Part shown: positions 34,974 to 41,308 of the stretch, in pieces
Position numbering within the stretch: position 1 is the first letter of the stretch
How the letters are laid out: each line of letters opens with the position of its first letter
Source: SELP01 sp035969385
GTDB taxonomy: Bacteria > Pseudomonadota > Alphaproteobacteria > Rhodobacterales > Rhodobacteraceae
Assembly: GCF_035969385.1 (NCBI RefSeq)
Contig: NZ_JAYKKJ010000010.1
Location: forward strand, 62,001 to 126,000
Length of the DNA stretch: 64,000 bases
Reading direction: 5' to 3'
Position numbers and translations under genes: made by a program
The notes under the pieces: generated by a model
Told to the model about the DNA's origin: nothing
What the model saw: the letters and a program-made list of their open reading frames with translations, nothing else
The model's database searches: none

Positions 34974-35004
34974 AAAGGCCCGGGCACCCCGCCCGGGCCT
35001 TTTT
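34974..35004 (+). terminator. Rho-independent terminator of accBC
   Basis: AAAGGCCCGGGC-ACCCC-GCCCGGGCCTTTTT is a perfect 12-bp stem with a 5-base loop and a terminal T run, 18 bases after the accC stop. Confidence 0.92.
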
Positions 35005-35042
35005 CATTGGCCGCCTGCCCCGGATCGGATAGGCCTTGGCCT

Positions 35043-35693
35043 ATGCGCGACGACGGCCCGATCCTGACCCCGGAACTGCTGCTCCATGCCTATGCGGCAG
35101 GCGTCTTTCCCATGTCAGAAGGGCGCGACGACCCCGAAGTGTTCTGGGTCGATCCAAAGCGGCGCGGCATCTTCCCCCTGACCGGATTTCACATCTCGCG
35201 CAGCCTCGCGCGGCGGATGCGCCGGGGCGATTATGCCATCACCTTCGATCAGGATTTCACCGGCGTTCTGACCGGTTGTGCCGACCGGCCCGAGACTTGG
35301 ATCAACGACGCAATCTTTGACCTCTATCAAGCGCTCCACGACCGCGGACACGCCCATTCGGTCGAGGTCTGGCAGGGCGACACGCTTGTTGGTGGGGTCT
35401 ATGGCGTCGCGCTTGCCGGAGCGTTCTTCGGCGAAAGCATGTTCAGCCGGGCCACGGATGCGTCAAAGATCGCTCTGGCCTACCTGATCGACCGGTTGCG
35501 GCTGGGGGGCTTCACCCTGTTCGACACGCAGTTCATCACCAAACATCTTGCCAGCCTTGGCGCGGTTGAAATCAGCCGGGCCGACTATCGCAACCGGCTG
35601 GCCGAGGCATTGAGGGTCACTGCGGACTTTGACCGGGCCGGGGCCGTTCCCGACGCTCAGGACGTGATACAGCGCAGCATCCACACGTCATAG
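35043..35693 (+). CDS. aat: Leucyl/phenylalanyl-tRNA-protein transferase
   Basis: The 216-residue protein has the family core: LLLHAYAAGVFPMSEG near the N-terminus, FWVDPKRRGIFPL, GGVYGVALAGAFFGESMFS and DTQFITKHLASLGAVEI. It adds Leu or Phe to N-terminal Arg or Lys of proteins, marking them for ClpAP in the N-end rule pathway. I use the ATG at 35043. Its last 37 bases overlap the convergent DUF2155 gene. Confidence 0.96.
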   Translation: MRDDGPILTPELLLHAYAAGVFPMSEGRDDPEVFWVDPKRRGIFPLTGFHISRSLARRMRRGDYAITFDQDFTGVLTGCADRPETWINDAIFDLYQALHDRGHAHSVEVWQGDTLVGGVYGVALAGAFFGESMFSRATDASKIALAYLIDRLRLGGFTLFDTQFITKHLASLGAVEISRADYRNRLAEALRVTADFDRAGAVPDAQDVIQRSIHTS

Positions 35694-36013
35694 CGCGGAT
35701 GGTCCATCGCGTTCAGCGCCGGGGCCGAGGCGATCATCCAGCCCTGAAACGCCGGGTTCAGCTGATCGCGGTAGGTGATGGTCAATTCGCCATAGGCGTT
35801 GCCCGATGGGTTATCGACCGGATAGCGGCATTCCGACAGGCGGATCAGCAGGTGGCCCACCTCGCGGGTCTCGCCCGCGGCAAGGGTCAGGTCCGTGACC
35901 TGCCCCGTGATCTTGTCCAGCACCCGCAGTTCCCCCTGCGGCGCGTTCGCCACGGTTTCGGCCCACATCGGCGTGGCTGAGAGGGACAAGGCAAGAGCCA
36001 AGCGCCGGATCAT
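35657..36013 (-). CDS. DUF2155 domain periplasmic protein
   Basis: The 118-residue protein has an N-terminal signal peptide (MIRRLALALSLSATPMWAE, cleavage about residue 18) and the DUF2155 core: LRVLDKITGQVTDLTLAAG, a cysteine in LSECRYPVDNP and GWMIASAPALNAMDHPRYDVW. Function is unknown; members are found in alphaproteobacteria, often beside mlaD and the NDUFA12-like gene as here. It overlaps the mlaD stop by four bases and the aat 3' end by 37 bases. Confidence 0.92.
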   Translation of the reverse strand: MIRRLALALSLSATPMWAETVANAPQGELRVLDKITGQVTDLTLAAGETREVGHLLIRLSECRYPVDNPSGNAYGELTITYRDQLNPAFQGWMIASAPALNAMDHPRYDVWMLRCITS

Positions 36014-36462
36014 TCGCCCGACCCTCCGGCCGCGAATTTCGCCAGAAGGTTCACGATGCTGACCGCGCCTTGAGTATCGAGGATCACATCGCCCGCTTGA
36101 TAATTGTCGAACGACCCGCCCGGAACCAGTTCGACGAACGTGCCACCCAGCAGGCTTTCCGTCTGGACGACCGCCGTGCTGTCGGTTGGCACCGGGATAT
36201 CCGACCGCAGGCTGAGCGTGGCGTCAGCGCGGAAGGTTTCAGGGTTCAGGTTCAGCGCCGTGACGCTACCCACCTTGACGCCGGACATGCGCACATCGAC
36301 CCCCAGCGACACCCCTTCGGCCGACCGGAACGAAGCGACGAGATCGTAGTTGTCTGACCCGCCGGTCGAAAACCCCGTCGACCGCGCGGCATAGGTCAGA
36401 AAGCCACCCGCGACCGCCAGAACCAGCGCCCCGATGATTACCTCTGTCGTGTTTTCACGCAT
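36010..36462 (-). CDS. mlaD: MlaD-type MCE-domain lipid transport protein
   Basis: This 150-residue protein has one N-terminal membrane anchor (about 8-27) and a single MCE domain: YDLVASFRSAEGVSLGVDVRMSGVKVGSV and LLGGTFVELVPGG. MlaD forms the periplasmic hexameric ring of the MlaFEDB complex, which moves phospholipids between outer and inner membranes. The mlaE, mlaF and mlaB genes are not adjacent. The start lies 34 bases after the NDUFA12-like gene on the same strand. Confidence 0.93.
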   Translation of the reverse strand: MRENTTEVIIGALVLAVAGGFLTYAARSTGFSTGGSDNYDLVASFRSAEGVSLGVDVRMSGVKVGSVTALNLNPETFRADATLSLRSDIPVPTDSTAVVQTESLLGGTFVELVPGGSFDNYQAGDVILDTQGAVSIVNLLAKFAAGGSGE

Positions 36463-36496
36463 TTACCCGGCCCTCTCGCGGTTACCGGCGGTTGCC

Positions 36497-36883
36497 CTAT
36501 TCGGGCTGCCAGGCTTCGTAGTCGCGGCGATCGGCCGGGCCATCGGCACGGCGGATGGACCCCTTGGGTGCATAGGCCATGACCGTGCCGGACAGGTTTT
36601 CATGGTGCGGCTTTTCCCAGGCCTTATGGGCCAGCGGCTTGTCGGTCGGCGCCTCGTCCCAGGTGCGATGCAACCAGCCGTGCCAGTCGGCGGGAACCCG
36701 GCTGCCCTCGACCTCGCCATTGTAGATGACCCAGCGGCGGCTGTCGTCACGGGTCTTGTAATAGATGTTGCCCTCGGCATCCTGTCCAACCTTGACGCCC
36801 TTGCGCCAGGTGAACAGCTGGGTGCCGATGGTCTGCCCATCCCACCACGTGAAGATCCGCTTTACAAAGGTCATCAGGCCCAT
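36497..36883 (-). CDS. NDUFA12-family complex I accessory subunit
   Basis: This 128-residue protein has the NDUFA12/B17.2 core: TWWDGQTIGTQLFTWRKGVKVGQDAEGN, RRWVIYNGEVEGSRVPADWHGWLH and a C-terminal YEAWQPE. Alphaproteobacterial complex I carries this supernumerary subunit on its peripheral arm, shared with mitochondria. It is the first gene of the NDUFA12-mlaD-DUF2155 unit. Confidence 0.93.
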   Translation of the reverse strand: MGLMTFVKRIFTWWDGQTIGTQLFTWRKGVKVGQDAEGNIYYKTRDDSRRWVIYNGEVEGSRVPADWHGWLHRTWDEAPTDKPLAHKAWEKPHHENLSGTVMAYAPKGSIRRADGPADRRDYEAWQPE

Positions 36884-36986
36884 GGGTCGTCTCCGTTTGT
36901 CTGCCCCTCTCTTGCACCAGAGCGGCGCAAAGGTCCAGTGCCCAAAGGGCGGTTCGGGCAGGACGGGCGGGGAATTGCGCCGCCAG

Positions 36987-37367
36987 TCACGGAACCCGGG
37001 CCGTGACCTCGATCTCGATCTTCATCTCGGGTTCCTGCAGGCCCGCCTGTATCATCGTCGCCGCCGGGCGGGCACGGGCGAAGGCGGCAGAGGTGACAGG
37101 CCAGCAGGCGGGCCAATCCGCCTTGTCCGGCAGGATGTAGGTCACGCGCACCACGTGATCGAGCCCGCTTCCCGCTTCTTCCAACGCGCGGCCAATGGTG
37201 GCCAGCGCATTGCGGCATTGGTCGGTGACATCCTCGGGCATCGTCATGGTCGCATAGTCATACCCGGTGGTACCCGCGACAAAGGCCCAGCCATCCGCGA
37301 CCACCGCACGGCTGTAGCCGATCTTTTCCTCGAATGGGGACCCCGTTGAAATATGGCGCACTGTCAT
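36987..37367 (-). CDS. RidA/YjgF family protein
   Basis: The 126-residue protein has the RidA fold: GYSRAVVADGWAFVAGTTGYDY, CRNALATIGRALEEAGSGLDHVVRVTYILPD and ARPAATMIQAGLQEPEMKIEIEVTA. Many RidA members hydrolyse reactive enamine or imine intermediates; this subgroup lacks the exact signature of true RidA, so its substrate is open. The start overlaps the VOC gene stop by 4 bases. Confidence 0.9.
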   Translation of the reverse strand: MTVRHISTGSPFEEKIGYSRAVVADGWAFVAGTTGYDYATMTMPEDVTDQCRNALATIGRALEEAGSGLDHVVRVTYILPDKADWPACWPVTSAAFARARPAATMIQAGLQEPEMKIEIEVTARVP

Positions 37368-37732
37368 GTCTCGACCTCGTAAAATGTCAGCCGGTTTCCA
37401 AAAGGATCCGTCAGGGTCAGGTCAAATTCGCCCCATGGCTGCCGGATGGGCGATCCTGGCGCAAGATGCGGATAGGGTCGCGACTGCAACTCGGCATGGA
37501 ACCCATGGATATCCGCCACCTGAATGCGAACCCGTGTGCCCGGCGTCGTATCGCCATGGTGTTCCGAAAGGTGCAGGTGCAGCCCATCCCGCACCAGACC
37601 CAGATAAAGCGGTAAATGCGGCTCGAACCAGTGTTCGAACACAACCTCGAAACCAAGCCAATCCACATAGAAGGCCCGCGCCGCCGCTTCGTCAAAGCTG
37701 CGGAGGATCGGGGTCGCGGCGCCAAATTGCAT
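37364..37732 (-). CDS. Glyoxalase/VOC superfamily protein
   Basis: The 122-residue protein shows the VOC layout of two beta-alpha-beta-beta-beta repeats: ILRSFDEAAARAFYVDWLGFEV and DPFGNRLTFYEVET. HLHLSEHHGD is in the middle. It resembles the bleomycin-resistance-type binding group, which lacks a full set of metal ligands. Its stop overlaps the RidA-like start. It begins 4 bases after the clpX stop codon, so it may read through from clpX. The substrate is unknown. Confidence 0.85.
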   Translation of the reverse strand: MQFGAATPILRSFDEAAARAFYVDWLGFEVVFEHWFEPHLPLYLGLVRDGLHLHLSEHHGDTTPGTRVRIQVADIHGFHAELQSRPYPHLAPGSPIRQPWGEFDLTLTDPFGNRLTFYEVET

Positions 37733-37736
37733 TAGA

Positions 37737-38999
37737 TCATCCGGCGGTTGCCGGTTCTTTCTTCTTGTCGTCGTGGATCATCAGCGGCTTGGCATCAGGC
37801 CCGACCGCCTCTTCGTTGACGACCACCTCGCTGACGCTGTCCATACCCGGCAGGTCGAACATGGTATCCAGCAGGATATCCTCCATGATCGACCGCAGCC
37901 CGCGGGCGCCGGTCTTGCGCTCGATCGCGCGGCGGGCAATGGCGCGCAGGGCGTCGTCCGTGAAGGTCAGCTTGGTATCCTCGATCTCGAACAGACGCTG
38001 GTATTGCTTGACCAGCGCATTCTTCGGTTCGGTCAGGATGGTGACAAGCGCGTCTTCGTCCAGATCTTCCAGCGTGGCGATCACCGGCAGGCGACCGACG
38101 AATTCCGGGATCAGGCCGAATTTCAGCAGGTCCTCGGGCTCCAGATCCTTGAACACCTCGCCCACATTGCGGGCGTCCACATCACGGACATCGGCACCAA
38201 AGCCCATGGCGCTACCCTTGCCGCGCTGGCTGATGATCTTGTCGAGACCGGCAAAGGCCCCGCCACAAATGAACAGGATATTGGTCGTGTCCACCTGCAG
38301 GAATTCCTGCTGCGGATGCTTGCGCCCGCCCTGCGGCGGCACGCTGGCAACCGTGCCTTCCATGATCTTCAGAAGCGCCTGCTGCACTCCTTCGCCTGAC
38401 ACGTCACGGGTGATCGAGGGGTTGTCCGACTTGCGCGTGATCTTGTCGACCTCGTCGATATAGACGATTCCGCGCTGCGCCCGTTCGACATTGTATTCAC
38501 TGGCCTGAAGCAGCTTGAGGATGATGTTTTCCACATCCTCGCCCACGTAACCGGCCTCGGTCAGGGTGGTCGCATCGGCCATGGTGAACGGCACGTCCAG
38601 AATACGGGCTAAGGTCTGCGCCAAAAGCGTCTTGCCGCAGCCGGTCGGGCCGATCAGCAGGATATTCGACTTGGCCAATTCGATGTCCGACTTGGACGAA
38701 TGATGTAGGCGCTTGTAGTGGTTGTGAACCGCGACCGACAGGACCCGCTTGGCATGAAACTGGCCGATCACATAGTCGTCCAACACATCACAAATCTCGC
38801 GCGGGGTTGGCACGCCTTCGGTCGCCTTCAGCCCCGAGGATTTGGTCTCTTCGCGGATGATGTCCATGCACAGCTCGACACATTCATCGCAGATGAAGAC
38901 GGTCGGGCCGGCGATCAGCTTGCGCACCTCGTGCTGGCTCTTGCCGCAAAAGCTGCAGTAAAGCGTGTTCTTGCTGTCGCTGCCGGAGTTATTCGCCAT
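37737..38999 (-). CDS. clpX: ClpX ATP-dependent unfoldase subunit
   Basis: The 420-residue AAA+ protein has an N-terminal zinc domain (CSFCGKSQHEV, CDEC), Walker A GPTGCGKT, Walker B IVYIDEVDK and sensor II GARGLRSI. It also has the IGF-type loop ISIG/SAMGFGADV region that docks on ClpP. It unfolds tagged substrates for ClpP. It lies downstream of clpP on the same strand after 152 bases, the usual order. Confidence 0.97.
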   Translation of the reverse strand: MANNSGSDSKNTLYCSFCGKSQHEVRKLIAGPTVFICDECVELCMDIIREETKSSGLKATEGVPTPREICDVLDDYVIGQFHAKRVLSVAVHNHYKRLHHSSKSDIELAKSNILLIGPTGCGKTLLAQTLARILDVPFTMADATTLTEAGYVGEDVENIILKLLQASEYNVERAQRGIVYIDEVDKITRKSDNPSITRDVSGEGVQQALLKIMEGTVASVPPQGGRKHPQQEFLQVDTTNILFICGGAFAGLDKIISQRGKGSAMGFGADVRDVDARNVGEVFKDLEPEDLLKFGLIPEFVGRLPVIATLEDLDEDALVTILTEPKNALVKQYQRLFEIEDTKLTFTDDALRAIARRAIERKTGARGLRSIMEDILLDTMFDLPGMDSVSEVVVNEEAVGPDAKPLMIHDDKKKEPATAG

Positions 39000-39151
39000 T
39001 TCGGTCCTCTTGCGGCATGGGGGCCGGTTTGGTTTCGGTCGGACTGTCGTCGGCCCCAGAGTAGGCCAGCCATCGGGGGGCTACAACGCCAAAAACACAA
39101 CTTTGTCACAGGGGTGTGGCCGCCCCGCTGTCGGGACGGCCGCATGGCAAC

Positions 39152-39772
39152 TTACTCTTCCGGGGCGGCCCGGCTGGTCAGGATCTCGTCGATCAGGCCC
39201 CATTTCTTGGCCTCTTCGGGATCCATGAAATTATCCCGCTCCAACGCCGCTTCGACATCCTTCAGCTTCTGGCCGGTGTGCTTGACGTAGATCTCATTCA
39301 GGCGCCGCTTCAGCTTCAGGGTTTCTTCGGCGTGGATCATGATGTCCGTCGCCTGGCCCTGATACCCGCCGGACGGCTGGTGCACCATGATCCGGCTGTT
39401 GGGCAGCGAAAACCGCATCCCGGCCTCGCCCGCGGTCAGCAGCAGCGACCCCATCGACGCCGCCTGCCCGATGCACAGCGTCGACACCTTCGGGCGGATG
39501 TATTGCATGGTGTCATAGATCGACAGGCCCGAGGTGACGACACCACCGGGGCTGTTGATGTACATGCTGATCTCTTTCTTCGGGTTCTCCGCCTCGAGGT
39601 GCAGAAGCTGGGCCACGATCAGGCTGGCCATGCCATCGTGGACCGGGCCGTTCACGAAGATGATTCGCTCTTTCAGGAGGCGGGAGAAAATATCATAGGC
39701 ACGCTCGCCCCGGGCGGTCTGCTCCACCACCATCGGCACGAGGTTCATGTAGGTCTCGATCGGGTCTCTCAT
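39152..39772 (-). CDS. clpP: ClpP serine protease subunit
   Basis: This 206-residue ClpP starts at the ATG at 39772 (MRDPIETYMN). The catalytic triad is Ser106 (GQAASMGSLL), His131 (IMVHQPSGG) and Asp180 (ALERDNFM). It forms the tetradecameric chamber that degrades proteins fed by ClpX or ClpA. The 152-base gap to clpX holds no clear structure. Confidence 0.97.
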   Translation of the reverse strand: MRDPIETYMNLVPMVVEQTARGERAYDIFSRLLKERIIFVNGPVHDGMASLIVAQLLHLEAENPKKEISMYINSPGGVVTSGLSIYDTMQYIRPKVSTLCIGQAASMGSLLLTAGEAGMRFSLPNSRIMVHQPSGGYQGQATDIMIHAEETLKLKRRLNEIYVKHTGQKLKDVEAALERDNFMDPEEAKKWGLIDEILTSRAAPEE

Positions 39773-39879
39773 CGTGTGCTTGCCTCTCTGACAGGGACCA
39801 AAAGGTCTTATCCGGAATTGTCTTGAGAGAGTCTTAGTGGTGCGTGTCGGGGGCTGCAAGGCACCCCACCCCATTTTGC

Positions 39880-40329
39880 CTAGCCCCGGTCGTCCTTGGG
39901 GGTGCCCATGACCATGTAGCTGGTGATCGACCGGACATGGGCCACGGTCCCAAGCCGGTCCGTGTGAAACGCTTTGTAGGCGGGCAAATCCGCCGTTTCG
40001 ACCCGCAGCAGATATTCAAACGCCCCGGCAACGTTGTGGCATTCCGCGACTTCTGGCGTGGCGCGCATTGCCGCCTCGAACCCTTCCTGCGCTTCCTTCG
40101 TGTGCTCGGACAGGCCAACCGCCACATAGACGACAAAGCCGCGCCCGGTCTGCACCGGGTCGAGCTTTGCCCGGTAACCTTTTATCACGCCGCGCTTTTC
40201 CAGATCCTGAACCCGGCGCAGACAGGCCGAGGGGGACAGGCCGACACGATCGGCCAGATCCAGATTCGATATTCGCCCGTCCCGCGACAGGATACGCAAT
40301 ATATGCTGGTTGATCCGATCTTCCGACAC
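39880..40329 (-). CDS. Lrp/AsnC family regulator
   Basis: The 149-residue protein has an N-terminal HTH (INQHILRILSRDGRISNLDLADRVGLSPSACLRRVQDLEKRGVI) and a RAM ligand-binding domain ending VRSITSYMVMGTPKDDRG. I choose GTG 40329 (VSEDRINQ); a TTG four codons upstream overlaps the only Shine-Dalgarno-like run, AGGAAGG, so the GTG is better placed. It is divergent from a LysE-type exporter, a common pairing in which the regulator senses an amino acid and controls its export. Confidence 0.9.
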   Translation of the reverse strand: MSEDRINQHILRILSRDGRISNLDLADRVGLSPSACLRRVQDLEKRGVIKGYRAKLDPVQTGRGFVVYVAVGLSEHTKEAQEGFEAAMRATPEVAECHNVAGAFEYLLRVETADLPAYKAFHTDRLGTVAHVRSITSYMVMGTPKDDRG

Positions 40330-40389
40330 GATAAATTGCAACCTTCCTGCGATTCCGCACAATTCGACAATTACATTGCGCCGATTTCC

Positions 40390-40402
40390 GCGCAATATGC
40401 GC
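40390..40402. promoter_or_regulatory. Inverted repeat at the LysE-type gene start
   Basis: GCGCA-ATA-TGCGC is a perfect inverted repeat ending three bases before the exporter ATG in the 75-base gap with the divergent Lrp-type gene. It may be the regulator binding site; its location would also affect translation initiation. Confidence 0.4.
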
Positions 40403-40404
40403 AA

Positions 40405-41004
40405 ATGACGATCGAACTCCTCCTCGCCCTTGTCGGCTTTGCTTTCGTATCCTCGATCACACCGGGGCCGAACAACATGATGCTTTTGGCCTCGGGGGCG
40501 AATTTCGGCCTGCGCCGGACTGTGCCGCATATGGCCGGGGTCAGCCTTGGTCATTCCTTCATGATCGTGGTTCTGGGCGCGGGCCTGATGGAGGTATTTC
40601 GCGCCTACCCCCGCATCCAGGACGTGATGACCTATGTCGCCGTCGCCTATCTTCTGTGGCTGTCATGGAAGATCGCTAACGCAGCGCCGAAAACCCCCGA
40701 AGCACCGCAGGCCGAGGGCCGCCCTTTCACGTTCCTGCAGGCGGCGGGCTTCCAATGGGTCAACCCCAAGGGCTGGTTCATGGCGCTGACCGCGCTGACG
40801 GCCTATACCGCCGACCAAAGTTTTCTTCAGGTGCTGATCGTGGCCGGTGTCTTTGCCTGCACCAACCTGCCCTCCATCACCTTCTGGACGGTGCTGGGGC
40901 AACAGATGCGGCGGTTCCTGACCTCGCCCGCACGGCTGCGGGCCTTTAACTGGACCATGGCCGCACTGCTGGTCGCGTCGGTCGTGCCGGTGTTCTGGCA
41001 CTAG
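40405..41004 (+). CDS. LysE/RhtB family amino-acid exporter
   Basis: The 199-residue membrane protein has about six helices and the family opening FAFVSSITPGPNNMMLLASG, followed by GLRRTVPHMAGVSLGHSF and FQWVNPKGWFMALTALTAY. It likely exports an amino acid or homoserine lactone-type compound and is controlled by the divergent Lrp-type regulator. The substrate is not predictable. It is convergent with a small low-GC membrane gene, one base between the stops. Confidence 0.92.
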   Translation: MTIELLLALVGFAFVSSITPGPNNMMLLASGANFGLRRTVPHMAGVSLGHSFMIVVLGAGLMEVFRAYPRIQDVMTYVAVAYLLWLSWKIANAAPKTPEAPQAEGRPFTFLQAAGFQWVNPKGWFMALTALTAYTADQSFLQVLIVAGVFACTNLPSITFWTVLGQQMRRFLTSPARLRAFNWTMAALLVASVVPVFWH

Positions 41005-41005
41005 C

Positions 41006-41299
41006 CTAACTGGCTGCGAGAAATGTTGACACCAATCGGTAGGACACCGGAATTATCTGAAACAAAGTTCCAACCGCAACTAGATAAAGTCCCAACCTTG
41101 CATTGCTAGAGCCGGACAAGATGTCCTGAACCGGCTTCAGCCTTAGGTTTTCCTCGTCAGTTTCACCGGCAAGGCGTGTCACACCCCTTTGGATGGCTTC
41201 AGCATTATCAACGATCATGCCGCGAGCAGCGACGTAGGCACCCACAAGCGTCAAACTAAGACCAAAAACAGTCAACAAATCTGAGACAATGTCGGGCAT
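41006..41299 (-). CDS. Small two-helix membrane protein in a low-GC patch
   Basis: This 97-residue protein has hydrophobic segments at about 5-27 and 68-92, separated by a charged loop with EDEENLRLK. The DNA is lower in GC than its surroundings (26 of 60 bases at 41041-41100), suggesting recent acquisition. A weak A-rich/GGGG region precedes the ATG. It is just 9 bases downstream of uvrD on the same strand. No family is recognised. Confidence 0.6.
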   Translation of the reverse strand: MPDIVSDLLTVFGLSLTLVGAYVAARGMIVDNAEAIQRGVTRLAGETDEENLRLKPVQDILSGSSNARLGLYLVAVGTLFQIIPVSYRLVSTFLAAS

Positions 41300-41308
41300 A
41301 AAATCCCC

